Shown: positions 28,516 to 37,742, counted from the first letter of the stretch. The stretch: DNA of 64,000 nt from Pseudomonas fluorescens (GCF_900636825.1 NZ_LR134318.1:2203501-2267500), one strand, 5' to 3'. A program made the numbers and translations. Notes: a model not told the origin generated them from the sequence alone.

Positions 28516-30213
28516 ATGTTTCGATACATCAAAGACTTGCTGTTAATTGTGTATGTGCTGCTTTATTCCGACTATTACCTGGAGCGGTTAAATGCTATCG
28601 GCATGCATTTTCCTGTACTTCTTTTTGGCGCGATGTTTTTGGCGCTTACTTTGGCGTTATATCTGACTGCCTATATACGACAAGCGCTCATACGACATCT
28701 GTTCGCATTGGCGATGTTTGTCTCGGCAATTTTCTTTGATGTCTACACCCGGGTCACCGCGGATTACCTGAACTACAGCGATTTCGTCTCGCTGGTGTAC
28801 TCGGGCGGCTTCATTCAGGAGGCGGCCTACCAATATCGCGACGCGATTCTTCGCAGTGTGCTCATTGGCTTGCTGCTGTTGTTCGGCATCGGTCTCAAGC
28901 CGCGGCACGCGCTGATTGTGCCCAACGCGCTGCGCGTGGCGGCACCGGTGTGTGGCGTGCTATTGCTCAGCGCCGTGTTGTTTTTGCGGGCGGGTGAGGG
29001 CGCGCGGGGCTTGCCGATCATGTACACGCCGCTGGCCTACCTGAACCTGTTTGCCTATGAAGCGCTGCACAACACCGTCGGCCCGCGCGAACCCGTGAAG
29101 CTGGCGCGAACCGCGCAAGCCGTCGGCCACGACATTGTGCTGATCATCGACGAAAGCATCTCCGGCAATTATCTGGATATCAACGCGCCGTTCGGCGTGC
29201 ACAGCAACCTCCAGCAAGCGCCGGCCGGCGTAGACATTTTCAATTACGGCTATGCCGCGTCCATTGCCAATTGCAGCGCCGATACCAACGTGACCCTGCG
29301 CTTCGGTGGCACTCGCGCTGATTACATGCGCATCAACAGCACACTGCCGTCGATCTGGCAGTACGCGAAAAACGCAGGGCTGCGGACGGTGTACATCGAC
29401 GCGCAACGCACCGCCGGTAACTTGCAGAATCTGATGACCGACAGCGAGAAAAAGGATATCGACGAATTCGTCCAGTTCGATCAGACCAGCGTGCGGGATC
29501 GCGACATGGCGGCTGCGGCGAAGCTGATCGACCTGCTCAACGACGGCAAGCCTGAGCTGGTGGTGATCAACAAGGTCGGCGCGCACTTTCCGGTGCACGA
29601 CAAATACCCGGATGCTTTCATGGCTTATCGTCCGACCCTGCCGCGCGGGCAGTTCACCGAAGTGGCCGATACCGGCGAACGCAACGGCTTCAATGGTCAG
29701 CCCGACGATTGGGTGTTGTATCGCAATGCCTACAAAAACACGTTGCTGTGGAACGTCGGCGAGTTTTTTTCGCGAGTGTTCGCTCAGGCTGATCTGAGCA
29801 ATGCGCTGCTGATTTATACCTCTGATCATGGCCAGGACCTGCATGAGCGCGGTAATCCCGGGCTGAACACCCACTGCGGCGGCGATCCGGTTGAAGAGGA
29901 AGGGCTGGTGCCGCTGGTGGTGATTCAAGGCAGCCGGTTGCAGACCCCGGACTGGACGGCGCAACTGGCGGCCAACAAGGATCGCTCCAGCCACTACAAC
30001 ATTTTCCCGACGCTGTTGCAGTTGATGGGTTACGACCTGGCGGGAATCGAGGCGGTTTACGGCAAGCCGTTGAGTGTGGCGACGGCCGATGAGTTCACCT
30101 TCAACTATCGCTTTAATGCGCGGTTGGGGGCCAAGCCTGAGTGGAAACACATTGATCTGGGCAGCATCGTGACGCCGGTGCAGGCGCCGGCGAGTGTGGC
30201 TTCGGGGCCGTAA
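28516..30213 (+). CDS. Inner-membrane sulfatase-fold transferase (phosphoethanolamine/phosphoglycerol transferase-like)
   Basis: A 565-residue protein with about five N-terminal membrane segments (to about residue 160) and a periplasmic alkaline-phosphatase/sulfatase-fold domain. Metal-site motifs visible are VLIIDESISG (cf. V-x-G-E-S in EptA/LtaS-type enzymes), NCSADTNVTLRFGG at the expected Thr nucleophile region, KVGAHFPVHDKYP, YTSDHGQDLHE, and a later His in THCGGDP. Members transfer phosphoethanolamine or phosphoglycerol from phospholipid to lipid A, glucans or polymers. It is divergent from the exopolysaccharide operon and could decorate that polymer, but the acceptor is unknown. Confidence 0.8.
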   Translation: MFRYIKDLLLIVYVLLYSDYYLERLNAIGMHFPVLLFGAMFLALTLALYLTAYIRQALIRHLFALAMFVSAIFFDVYTRVTADYLNYSDFVSLVYSGGFIQEAAYQYRDAILRSVLIGLLLLFGIGLKPRHALIVPNALRVAAPVCGVLLLSAVLFLRAGEGARGLPIMYTPLAYLNLFAYEALHNTVGPREPVKLARTAQAVGHDIVLIIDESISGNYLDINAPFGVHSNLQQAPAGVDIFNYGYAASIANCSADTNVTLRFGGTRADYMRINSTLPSIWQYAKNAGLRTVYIDAQRTAGNLQNLMTDSEKKDIDEFVQFDQTSVRDRDMAAAAKLIDLLNDGKPELVVINKVGAHFPVHDKYPDAFMAYRPTLPRGQFTEVADTGERNGFNGQPDDWVLYRNAYKNTLLWNVGEFFSRVFAQADLSNALLIYTSDHGQDLHERGNPGLNTHCGGDPVEEEGLVPLVVIQGSRLQTPDWTAQLAANKDRSSHYNIFPTLLQLMGYDLAGIEAVYGKPLSVATADEFTFNYRFNARLGAKPEWKHIDLGSIVTPVQAPASVASGP

Positions 30214-30232
30214 GAGTTTCTGCTGGCACAAC

Positions 30233-30364
30233 GGGCCCATCGCTTGCAGGGCAAGCTCCCACCGTGTGCGGCGAGAGCGGCGAACATCGCATCCCCCAGC
30301 GAGCTGAAACATTTTCAATACACCACTGCCCCCTGTGGGAGCTTGCCCTGCAAGCGATGGGGCC
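30233..30364. repeat. REP-like inverted repeat, family B
   Basis: Left arm GGCCCATCGCTTGCAGGGCA with GCTCCCAC is mirrored at 30335-30364 by GTGGGAGC and TTGCCCTGCAAGCGATGGGG; about 70 bases separate the arms. Lies between the membrane transferase and the ABC transporter genes. Confidence 0.85.
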
Positions 30365-30440
30365 ATGAGATTCACCGCAGGTTCTGATCTGCCATCGACA
30401 TCCGCTATCCTTGCCTCATTCTGACCGCTCAGGTGACGGC

Positions 30441-31094
30441 ATGCTCCACGTTGAAAATGTCTTCAAAAGCTATCTCACCCCACAAGGCGCGCTGCCGGTA
30501 CTGCAAGGTGTCGACCTGACATTGGAGGCCGGTGGCAGTCTGGCGCTGATGGGCGAATCGGGCAGTGGCAAAAGCACCTTGCTGCACCTGGTTGCCGGCC
30601 TCGACAAGGTCGATCGCGGCAGCATTCGCAGCGGCGAGCACCGGCTGGAGTCGATGAATGAAGCGCAACTGGCAAACTGGCGGCGCACAGAAATCGGCCT
30701 GGTGTTTCAACAATTCAACTTGATTGGCAGTCTGCGCGTCGAAGACAACCTGGCCTTCCAGGCGCGGCTGGCCGGGCGCCACGAGCCGCGTTGGCAGGCG
30801 CATCTGGTGCAGCGTCTGGGCTTGGGCGACTTGCTCACGCGTTATCCGGAACAGCTTTCTGGCGGGCAACAACAACGGGTCGCGCTGGGCCGGGCGCTGG
30901 CGTCACAGCCGAAATTGCTGCTGGCCGACGAGCCCACCGGCAGTCTCGACGAGGCGACCAGCGACGAAGTGTTGCGGCTGTTACTTGAATTGCTCGAGGA
31001 CACCCCGACCACGCTGTTGATGGTCACTCACAGTCAGCGGGTCGCCGCGCGTCTGGCGCAGCGGGTGGTGCTGTCGAACGGACGGCTGACGTGA
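30441..31094 (+). CDS. ABC transporter ATP-binding protein (LolD/MacB-type)
   Basis: A 217-residue ATPase with Walker A GESGSGKST, a Q-loop (VFQQFNLI), signature LSGGQQQR, Walker B LLLADEPTG, and the H-loop VTHSQ. The family is that of LolD/FtsE/MacB ATPases which pair with FtsX-domain permeases, as encoded next. The ATG at 30441 was chosen because AGGTGA lies just upstream; the ATG at 30411 lacks a site. The permease gene starts with GTG inside its stop codon. Confidence 0.93.
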   Translation: MLHVENVFKSYLTPQGALPVLQGVDLTLEAGGSLALMGESGSGKSTLLHLVAGLDKVDRGSIRSGEHRLESMNEAQLANWRRTEIGLVFQQFNLIGSLRVEDNLAFQARLAGRHEPRWQAHLVQRLGLGDLLTRYPEQLSGGQQQRVALGRALASQPKLLLADEPTGSLDEATSDEVLRLLLELLEDTPTTLLMVTHSQRVAARLAQRVVLSNGRLT

Positions 31095-33562
31095 ACGTTT
31101 TTCGCCAGACCCTGCGTGCGCTGCTCAGTCATTGGCGACGCCATCCCGTGCAGTTTTTCAGTGTGCTGACCGGGTTGTGGCTGGCGACCAGCCTGCTCAC
31201 CGGCGTCGAAGCGCTGAACAGTCAGGCTCGCGACAGCTATGCCCGCGCCAGCCAGATGATCGGCGGCGAACCGCAAGCCAGTCTCGCCACGCCAAACGGT
31301 GCAACTTTCAGCCAGCAGTGGTTTGTCGATCTGCGCCGACAGGGCTGGCCAGTGTCGCCGCTGTTACAGGGCCGCTTGAACCTCAAAGGCCACGAAAACC
31401 AGCGACTGCAGTTGATGGGCATCGAACCGGTGTCGCTCCCGGCGGATTCCGCAGTGGCCGGGCAGGCGATGCCGATCGAGCGTGTCGTCGAATTTTTCAT
31501 GCCGCCGGGCCGTACGTGGATTTCTCCGGAAACCTTGCAAGCCCTCGACCTGCACGAAGGCGACACCCCGCAAACCGAAAACGGGCGGCTATTGCCGCCG
31601 CTGCTCGCACAAAACGACATGGCTCCGGGTGTTTTGCTGGTGGACATCGGCGTAGCGCAGACCTTGCTCGAACAACCCGGGCAGCTGTCGCGGCTGTTGC
31701 TGCCGAAGGATTTCCACGCGGACTTGCCGACTGCGTTCAAAGGCCAGTTGCAGCTGAAAAGCAGCGGCGAGGAAAAAAATCTCGCAAGACTGACCGAGAG
31801 CTTCCACCTCAATCTCGATGCCTTGGGATTTTTGTCGTTTGTCGTGGGGTTGTTCATCGTCCACGCGGCAATCGGTCTCGCTCTGGAACAGCGCCGTGGC
31901 TTGTTGCGTACTTTGCGCGCGTGCGGGGTCAGTGCGCGCATGCTCATCCTCTGTCTGATGGTCGAGTTGGGCGTTCTGGCGCTGCTCGGCGGATTGTTTG
32001 GCGTGCTCAGCGGTTACTGGCTGGCGAGTGTTCTGTTGCCGGATGTCGCCGCCAGCCTGCGCGGTTTGTATGGCGCGGAAGTGGCGGGGCAGTTGCGCCT
32101 GAGTCCTTGGTGGTGGTTCAGCGGCATCGGTTTGAGCCTGCTCGGCGCCTTGCTCGCCGGCGCCAGCAGTTTGCTGCGGGCGGCCAGACTGCCGTTATTG
32201 GCGGTCGCCGATCCGCAAGCCTGGCACGAGCAATATGCTCGTTGGTTGCGGCGTCAGGGTTGGCTGGCTGCGTTGTTGGCAGTGACGGCGTTGGCGGCGT
32301 TGATTTGGGGCGATAGCCTGGCCAGCGGTTTTGTACTGATGGCAGGCCTGCTACTCGGTGCCGCGCTGGCTCTGCCGGTGTTGCTCAGCGCGCTGTTGAG
32401 CCCGTTGCTCGGGCGCAACCGTTCGGTGCTCGGCCAGTGGTTTCTCGCCGATTGCCGTCAGCAATTGCCCGCGCTGAGTCTGGCGCTGATGGCGTTGTTG
32501 CTGGCGCTCGCCGCCAATATCGGCGCGGGCAGCATGACTGCCGGTTTTCGCCAGACCTTCAATGACTGGCTCGAGCAGCGTCTGAGCGCCGAGCTTTACC
32601 TCAACCCGAGCAACCCGGCTCAGGCGCGCGAAATGGATCGCTGGCTCAGGCAACAGCCGAACGTGGCGGCCGTGCTGCCCAACTGGCAAGTGTCGGTGAC
32701 GCTGCAAGGCTGGCCGGCAGAAGTGTTCGGCGTGATTGATCATCCTTATTATCGTCAGCACTGGCCGCTGCTGGATGCCAGCGCGGGCGATCCGTGGGGA
32801 CATCTGGCTGCGGATGACACGGTAATGCTCAGCGAACAACTCGCCCGGCGCCTCAACGTTCGCCCCGGCGAGCACCTGACAATCCCCACGCCAAACGGTG
32901 CCTGGTCACCGCGCATCGTTGGCATCTATGCCGACTATGGCAATCCAAAAGGGCACTTGCTGGTCAACGCCAAGCACCTGCTGCGCGGCTGGCCGCAACT
33001 CACGCCGAACCGTTTCAACTTGCGCATCGAGCCGCAAAATATTCCGCCATTGCTGGATGCATTGCAGGCGCGCTTTGCGCTGGATGACAGCCGTATCGTC
33101 GATCAGGCGCGGCTCAAAGGTTGGTCGGTTCAGGTGTTCGAGCGCACTTTTGCCGCGACGGCGGCGCTCAACAGTCTGACCTTGGCGGTTGCCGGCGTGG
33201 CGCTGTTTATCAGCCTGCTGACGCAAAGCCAGAGCCGTCTCGGCCAGCTCGCACCGTTGTGGGCGCTCGGCGTGACGCGCAAGCAATTGATGTTGCTCAA
33301 CCTCGGCCAGACCTGGCTGCTGGCGGTGCTGACGCTGGTCTTGGCGTTGCCTTTGGGTATCGCACTGGCGTGGTGTCTGGATGCGGTGATCAACGTGCAG
33401 GCGTTTGGCTGGCGTCTGCCATTGCGGGTATTTCCGTGGCAACTGCTGCAATTGATGGGGCTGGCTTTGCTGGCGACGCTGTTGGCTTCGGCGTGGCCGT
33501 TGTATTCGCTATACCGCACGCAACCGGCGGATTTGCTCAGGACGTTCGCCCATGAAAATTAA
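31091..33562 (+). CDS. ABC transporter permease, FtsX family
   Basis: An 823-residue permease starting with GTG at 31091, which overlaps the ATPase stop (GTGA). One N-terminal membrane segment, a periplasmic domain, then membrane segments around 245-360 and 400-480, a second periplasmic domain, and a C-terminal FtsX block (about 690-810). The two FtsX-like halves resemble the YbbP/AttG-type permeases. With the ATPase and the AttH-like lipoprotein it forms a three-gene system seen in many Proteobacteria, probably acting on lipids or lipoproteins at the inner membrane; the substrate is not known. Confidence 0.9.
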   Translation: MNVFRQTLRALLSHWRRHPVQFFSVLTGLWLATSLLTGVEALNSQARDSYARASQMIGGEPQASLATPNGATFSQQWFVDLRRQGWPVSPLLQGRLNLKGHENQRLQLMGIEPVSLPADSAVAGQAMPIERVVEFFMPPGRTWISPETLQALDLHEGDTPQTENGRLLPPLLAQNDMAPGVLLVDIGVAQTLLEQPGQLSRLLLPKDFHADLPTAFKGQLQLKSSGEEKNLARLTESFHLNLDALGFLSFVVGLFIVHAAIGLALEQRRGLLRTLRACGVSARMLILCLMVELGVLALLGGLFGVLSGYWLASVLLPDVAASLRGLYGAEVAGQLRLSPWWWFSGIGLSLLGALLAGASSLLRAARLPLLAVADPQAWHEQYARWLRRQGWLAALLAVTALAALIWGDSLASGFVLMAGLLLGAALALPVLLSALLSPLLGRNRSVLGQWFLADCRQQLPALSLALMALLLALAANIGAGSMTAGFRQTFNDWLEQRLSAELYLNPSNPAQAREMDRWLRQQPNVAAVLPNWQVSVTLQGWPAEVFGVIDHPYYRQHWPLLDASAGDPWGHLAADDTVMLSEQLARRLNVRPGEHLTIPTPNGAWSPRIVGIYADYGNPKGHLLVNAKHLLRGWPQLTPNRFNLRIEPQNIPPLLDALQARFALDDSRIVDQARLKGWSVQVFERTFAATAALNSLTLAVAGVALFISLLTQSQSRLGQLAPLWALGVTRKQLMLLNLGQTWLLAVLTLVLALPLGIALAWCLDAVINVQAFGWRLPLRVFPWQLLQLMGLALLATLLASAWPLYSLYRTQPADLLRTFAHEN

Positions 33563-34622
33563 CGCGGTAATGCTGGCGCTCGTGTTGCTGCTGCTCGGTG
33601 GCTGCGATCAAACCCAGCCTGAGCAAAAGGGCTTCGCCGGCATGGGTGATCAGGCGATGGCATACACACCGGTGGTGCCGGGGCGGCCATTCAGTTTTCC
33701 GGCGGATCACGGCGCGCACGAAGGTTTTCGCATCGAATGGTGGTACGTCACCGCCAACCTCAAGGATCAGCAGGGCAACGAGTTCGGCGCGCAGTGGACC
33801 TTGTTTCGCAGTGCGCTGAAGCCACTGGCAGAGCAGGGCGGATGGGCTAGCCAGACAATCTGGCTCGGGCATGCCGCGGTGACTTCGCGCTCGGCTCATC
33901 ACGCTGCTGAACGTTACGCCCGGGGCGGCGTGGGACAGGCCGGCGTGCGGCTGGCGCCGTTTGAGGCGTGGATTGACGATTGGCGGTTTGCCAGTCAGGC
34001 GCCGGATCCGCTGGCCGACATGCAACTGACGGCTCGCGACAAACATTTCAGCTATCAATTGCGCCTGACTTCCAGTCGTCCGCTGGTGCTTCAGGGTGAC
34101 AAGGGATTCAGTCAGAAATCCGAAGAAGGCCAGGCCTCGTATTACTACAGTCAGCCGTTTTTTCAGGCGAGTGGCACCGTGCAGATCGACGGCGAAACCT
34201 ACACCGTCAGCGGCCCGGCATGGCTTGATCGCGAATGGAGCAGCCAGCCGCTGACCGCCAACCAGACAGGCTGGGACTGGTTTTCCCTGCACCTGGACAG
34301 CGGCGAACACGTAATGCTTTATCGCATGCGCCAGAAGGACGGCGCGCCGTACCTCACCGGCACATGGATCGCTGCCGACGGCCAGACCCAGACATTGAAC
34401 AGCTCGCAGATCCAACTCGCCGCGCAAGACACCGCCAGCGTTGCCGGGCGGTCGATGCCGGTGAAATGGTCAATCAGCATCCCCGACAAACACCTCGACA
34501 TCAGCCTCGACGCGCTCAATCGCAATGCGTGGATGAATTTGCGTATTCCCTATTGGGAAGGCCCGGTGCGCATCACCGGCAGCCATTCCGGCCAAGGCTA
34601 TCTGGAAATGACTGGCTACTGA
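33552..34622 (+). CDS. Lipocalin-like lipoprotein, AttH/CrtC family
   Basis: A 356-residue lipoprotein with lipobox LGGC (Cys18). The mature part has the AttH/CrtC hallmarks: ADHGAHEGFRIEWWYVTANL near the N-terminus, QWTLFRSAL, YYYSQPFFQASGTV, GPAWLDREWSSQPL and GWDWFSLHL. This two-lipocalin-domain family is often encoded with an FtsX-type ABC transporter, as here; the start overlaps the permease stop by 11 bases. It likely binds a lipophilic ligand in the periplasm; the old carotenoid-hydratase naming should not be read as its function. Confidence 0.9.
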   Translation: MKINAVMLALVLLLLGGCDQTQPEQKGFAGMGDQAMAYTPVVPGRPFSFPADHGAHEGFRIEWWYVTANLKDQQGNEFGAQWTLFRSALKPLAEQGGWASQTIWLGHAAVTSRSAHHAAERYARGGVGQAGVRLAPFEAWIDDWRFASQAPDPLADMQLTARDKHFSYQLRLTSSRPLVLQGDKGFSQKSEEGQASYYYSQPFFQASGTVQIDGETYTVSGPAWLDREWSSQPLTANQTGWDWFSLHLDSGEHVMLYRMRQKDGAPYLTGTWIAADGQTQTLNSSQIQLAAQDTASVAGRSMPVKWSISIPDKHLDISLDALNRNAWMNLRIPYWEGPVRITGSHSGQGYLEMTGY

Positions 34623-34629
34623 GCGCCTA

Positions 34630-34708
34630 TGCAGGAGCTGCCGAAGGCTGCGATCTTTTGACTCAATGGACGAATCAAAAGATCCCAGCCTGCGGCAGCT
34701 CACACAGG
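34630..34708. repeat. REP-like inverted repeat, family A
   Basis: GCAGGAGCTGCCGAAGGCTG and the mirrored CAGCCTGCGGCAGCTC with GATCTTTTGA/TCAAAAGATC inside; arms carry several mismatches. Confidence 0.8.
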
Positions 34709-34768
34709 ATTGCTTTGAACTTGGCTTGCCGCGTCGTTCTCTAACGGGAAACCCGCCGAGGAAGTGCC

Positions 34769-35011
34769 ATGAGCGACGACCTGCAACCCCCAGACCTCGA
34801 GACCTGGCAACGCCTGTTTGACGATCAAGCGTACTGGCAAGACTCTCCCGACGCGCACTATCTCGATCTGCAGCGCATCGCCGACGACTTGCTCGGCCAA
34901 GGCGCGATCGACCTTGAGCAGTGGCAGTTACTGCGCGCTAAAGCCGACGACCTGCATAAGCATTCACCCGAGGTCAACGTCGCCCGCGAACTGGACGACC
35001 CCGAAGCCTGA
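34769..35011 (+). CDS. Small acidic protein of unknown function
   Basis: An 80-residue acidic protein without signal peptide or membrane segment and not recognised. Predicted to be mostly helical (HYLDLQRIADDLLGQGAIDLEQWQLLRAKADDLHKHSPE). A ribosome site (GAGGAAG) precedes the ATG. It is followed after 11 bp by another small gene on the same strand, and the two are probably co-transcribed. Confidence 0.6.
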   Translation: MSDDLQPPDLETWQRLFDDQAYWQDSPDAHYLDLQRIADDLLGQGAIDLEQWQLLRAKADDLHKHSPEVNVARELDDPEA

Positions 35012-35022
35012 GGACTATCACC

Positions 35023-35253
35023 ATGAACAGACCCATCAGCCAAAACGACAATCCCGACGAGCCACGCCCGGCTGGCGAAACCGAACGTGACAATGATGCG
35101 CTGCGCCCGACCGATCCCAAGCAGCGGCAAAACAGCGGCAAGGGTACGCCCAGCGGCGAATCCACTGCCCAGGAGACCGCGAAGCAACAACCCTGCGCGC
35201 CCCAGACCCCTGCCTCGCAAGACCCCGCAGCACAAACCCACGTCAAGCCTTGA
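35023..35253 (+). CDS. Small low-complexity hydrophilic protein
   Basis: A 76-residue protein made almost entirely of Pro, Gln, Asn, Ala, Asp, Glu and Thr, so probably disordered (DNPDEPRPAGETERDNDALRP...). No known domain. The AGGA-type site upstream and close spacing to the previous small gene support it, but a small low-complexity ORF can arise by chance in GC-rich DNA. Confidence 0.45.
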   Translation: MNRPISQNDNPDEPRPAGETERDNDALRPTDPKQRQNSGKGTPSGESTAQETAKQQPCAPQTPASQDPAAQTHVKP

Positions 35254-35338
35254 ACAGCGTCTATGCTCACTGGCACGCCCGGCGCTGAAGTCGATTCGGC
35301 GCGGGTGCTGCCATTTCATCACTGGGAAAGGATTGCTC

Positions 35339-35923
35339 ATGAAGCTCGACGCACTGGCCAAGGCCATCACCCTCGCAACTGTTTTGTCCTCCATCAGCTT
35401 CGGCGCGTTGGCCGCCGACATTCCGCTGTCCGCCGCAATCGAAGCGGACAAAGTCACTACCAAAGTGGTCTCAGTCGATGCCGCCAATCACCAAGTGGTG
35501 CTTGAAGGCGCGGAGGGTCGTCAGGTCCACGTTCAGCTGACCGATAAGGCGAAAAATCTTTCCAACCTCAAGCCTGGCGATCAGGTCGACATTGAGGTGC
35601 AGCGTTCCATCGCTGCTTATCTCGACACCGATGTGGATAAAGGTCTGCCTGGCTCCACCGAGCGTACCGGCGAGCTGCGTAATGCGCCGGGCAGTGATAA
35701 CCCCGGCGGCGAAGCATTCCGACAGGTTCAGGTGCAACTGAAAATCACCAAAATTGATTTAAAGAAAAATCAGGTGACGCTGCAGAACCCGGCAGGCGTG
35801 TCGAAAACCCTTGACGTCAAGAGGCCTGAGATTCAAGCCAAACTCAAAGATTTGAAAGAAGGGCAGAGCGTTATCGTCACTTACACCGATATCTTAAAAG
35901 TGACCAGTCAACACGAAAGTTGA
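35339..35923 (+). CDS. Exported beta-rich protein of unknown function
   Basis: A 194-residue protein with a signal peptide (MKLDALAKAITLATVLSSIS to ALAADIPL). The mature part seems to hold two similar modules: VTTKVVSVDAANHQVVLEGAEGRQVHVQL...LKPGDQVDIEV and ITKIDLKKNQVTLQNPAGVSKTLDV...LKEGQSVIVTYTD, each strand-rich with a turn of the type L-x-G-D/Q. No catalytic motif is seen. The ATG at 35339 with AAAGGA upstream was chosen over a longer ORF that runs through the small genes. Confidence 0.7.
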   Translation: MKLDALAKAITLATVLSSISFGALAADIPLSAAIEADKVTTKVVSVDAANHQVVLEGAEGRQVHVQLTDKAKNLSNLKPGDQVDIEVQRSIAAYLDTDVDKGLPGSTERTGELRNAPGSDNPGGEAFRQVQVQLKITKIDLKKNQVTLQNPAGVSKTLDVKRPEIQAKLKDLKEGQSVIVTYTDILKVTSQHES

Positions 35924-36103
35924 GTATTGACTCTACAATATGATTGTTCTTGTACAAGTTTGGGTATGAGAACAGTCATTTAAAAGTTGAACGTCAAAAG
36001 TTTCTCGGTAAATATCGGCGATGCTGGGCTTTAACTTTCTGGTACATAAATTTCATCATTGCTACTGACGACATATTCACCAACTTCATTTAAAATCCAC
36101 GGC

Positions 36104-36166
36104 GTTCGCCCAGTGTCAGGGCTCTTTACCGGTGCATGGATTGCCAGGCCATTACACTGGGCGAAC
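36104..36166. repeat. Perfect 13-bp inverted repeat with 37-bp spacer
   Basis: GTTCGCCCAGTGT at 36104-36116 is exactly mirrored by ACACTGGGCGAAC at 36154-36166. In RNA this would form a long stem with a structured loop. It is not one of the REP families. Confidence 0.85.
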
Positions 36167-36205
36167 ACCTCTTCCGGTCATGTATACAAAAAATGAAAAC
36201 AAAAA

Positions 36206-36232
36206 GGGCGACTTTTCAAGTCGCCCTTTTTT
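36206..36232. terminator. Strong bidirectional rho-independent terminator
   Basis: Nine-bp GC-rich stem GGGCGACTT/AAGTCGCCC with a 3-base loop, flanked by A5 on the left and T6 on the right, so it works on either strand. It ends the minus-strand glycosyltransferase gene (stop at 36261) and any plus-strand transcript from the region. Confidence 0.9.
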
Positions 36233-36260
36233 GTGGGGGAATGTCCTATCGGATCGCGGG

Positions 36261-37076
36261 TTAGCTTGCAGCCTGGAAGCGCTTGAGCGTGGCCTGATAC
36301 ATCTTGGTGCGTCGGTGATCCTTGCCGTAGGTGCCGGCTGCAGCCACTGTGCCGGATTGGATGTGATCCAGGTAATGGAAAATCTTGCGTGGCGACAGGA
36401 ACTTGATGCCGTAGCCCAACGCGGTCATGCGGTCCTGCAGCGTGTAACCAGGAACCCGATCATCCATGCAAAAGTGCAGGCCTTGAGATTTCATCAAGCG
36501 CGCATTCCACAATGTACAGAAACTTTTCAGATGAGTTTCCCGATACGGCTTTGGCTCTTTCGATTTCATTCCCAATCGGGTTTTGGCACGACGAATATAG
36601 TGTTTGCAAAAACGCGAAGTTAAACGCCAAGTATCGCGAACCGCCCCGCGATTGATTTGCTCGACACAACCAACCGCTGCCATATCAGGCGTTTTCGTGC
36701 CCTCACGCATCATCATTGCGAACACTTCCTTGTCGTAAACAAAAGTGTCGGTGTGCAGCAAAAAAAGATAATCCGTCGTAACTTTGCCCAGCGCCAGATC
36801 CAGCGCTTTGCCGTGAGCGATATGCCCGGCCTCCTTGCCCGGCGAAGGACGCTCGATCAAATTGATCCAGTCCAGCGAACGCAAATAATCGAGACTGGCG
36901 TCCGCCGAATCGTTGTCCACCACCCATACCGGAATCTGGTTCTGCGTGACGTGCTCGCGCAAAAGCTCCAGGCACATGCGGGTGAGGTCCGGGGTTTTGT
37001 AATTGACCAGGACAAGACTGAAATTGGCCGGTTGTGGGGTGGGCAGATCAAAGGCTTTCATGACAGAAGGGCTCAT
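36261..37076 (-). CDS. Glycosyltransferase family 2 (orphan)
   Basis: A 271-residue GT-A-like protein: SLVLVNYKTPDLT, VVDNDSADASLDYL, then a variant DXD site FLLHTDTFVYD, and conserved acceptor-side sequence (YTLQDRMTALGYGIKFL). It has no membrane segment. It stands alone upstream of the strong terminator and is not linked to the exopolysaccharide operon; the acceptor could be an LPS or other surface glycan. The ATG at 37076 is used; an internal ATG at 37061 is possible and neither has a clear ribosome site. Confidence 0.78.
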   Translation of the reverse strand: MSPSVMKAFDLPTPQPANFSLVLVNYKTPDLTRMCLELLREHVTQNQIPVWVVDNDSADASLDYLRSLDWINLIERPSPGKEAGHIAHGKALDLALGKVTTDYLFLLHTDTFVYDKEVFAMMMREGTKTPDMAAVGCVEQINRGAVRDTWRLTSRFCKHYIRRAKTRLGMKSKEPKPYRETHLKSFCTLWNARLMKSQGLHFCMDDRVPGYTLQDRMTALGYGIKFLSPRKIFHYLDHIQSGTVAAAGTYGKDHRRTKMYQATLKRFQAAS

Positions 37077-37274
37077 CCGGTTCGGTACATGGATGAGGAG
37101 GGTAGCGAGGGAACCTTAGGTGAAGCTTAATTTTGAGGGTGGGTGGGTTGAGAGGGGGGATTGAGGGTACGGCTACGCCTGCACGAATGAGGTTTGCGCA
37201 TACAGGATGGGGAGTAGCTTTTTTTTTCCAAAAACAGAGGTCCACTGTTTTCTGTTGGAAATTGAAGATGTTCA

Positions 37275-37700
37275 CCTTCATCGGCGCTTTCGGCGATCAA
37301 GCATTCGCCTTGCACAGGAATTCAGTGGTGTGGCCGCCGACTGTTTTCTCGCTGCGGCGACCGAAAACGTCGTATTTGTAGGATGCGATGCTGCCGCCCG
37401 GCAGGCTGACGCCGCAAAGGTTGACAGTTGTAACGGTATTCGACGACGAGCTTTTGGCCGTTTCCGCGCCGTTAACAATTAGGGTTGCCAATACGTGCCG
37501 TATTCGTAACGACGATCACTGCTGCATGGATTAGGTGGCTAAAAAGGTGCAAGTTGTCGCGTATTGATAGCGATTGATACGCCAAGCTCGTCGCGTTCGG
37601 CCGTGACCCGGCTATAGGATTGTAAGTAAGGTCGCGGGTTGGCGCCGTCAGTCAAGCTGATCTGGGGGTAAGGCCACCGTCGGCGTTCAATTCGTAATGA
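37275..37700 (-). pseudogene. Decayed, internally deleted rhs copy
   Basis: Two short stretches align with the intact rhs gene at 38783-43573. The segment at about 37275-37480 matches the part encoding SLPGGSTASYKYDAFGRR and the HTTEFL region (here SLPGGSIASYKYDVFGRRSEKTV). The segment at about 37560-37650 matches the region encoding GRVTAERDELG. They are in the same order and orientation as in the intact gene, but the roughly 1 kb between them is missing and stops and frame changes are present. This is a remnant of an earlier or displaced rhs module. Confidence 0.85.
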
Positions 37701-37742
37701 CTGGTGTCCCCGGATGTGAATTGGCGAGGTGATCTCCTGCAC

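Larger units (their letters stand above)
35924..36260. other. Intergenic region with long dyad and strong terminator
   Basis: No gene is seen in these 337 bp. The left half is AT-rich. It contains a 13-bp perfect inverted repeat (36104-36116 and 36154-36166), an A-rich stretch, and a strong bidirectional terminator at 36206-36232. Confidence 0.6.

Noticed and set aside
34769..35253. The two small proteins as a toxin-antitoxin pair
   Set aside because: Neither shows a toxin fold or DNA-binding motif, and one is low-complexity.
36132..36623. 163-codon plus-strand frame over the terminator and glycosyltransferase end
   Set aside because: It runs through the strong terminator hairpin and lies antisense to the glycosyltransferase gene.
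37133..37381. Small plus-strand frames in the decayed rhs area
   Set aside because: They are antisense to rhs-derived sequence and have no supporting ribosome site.
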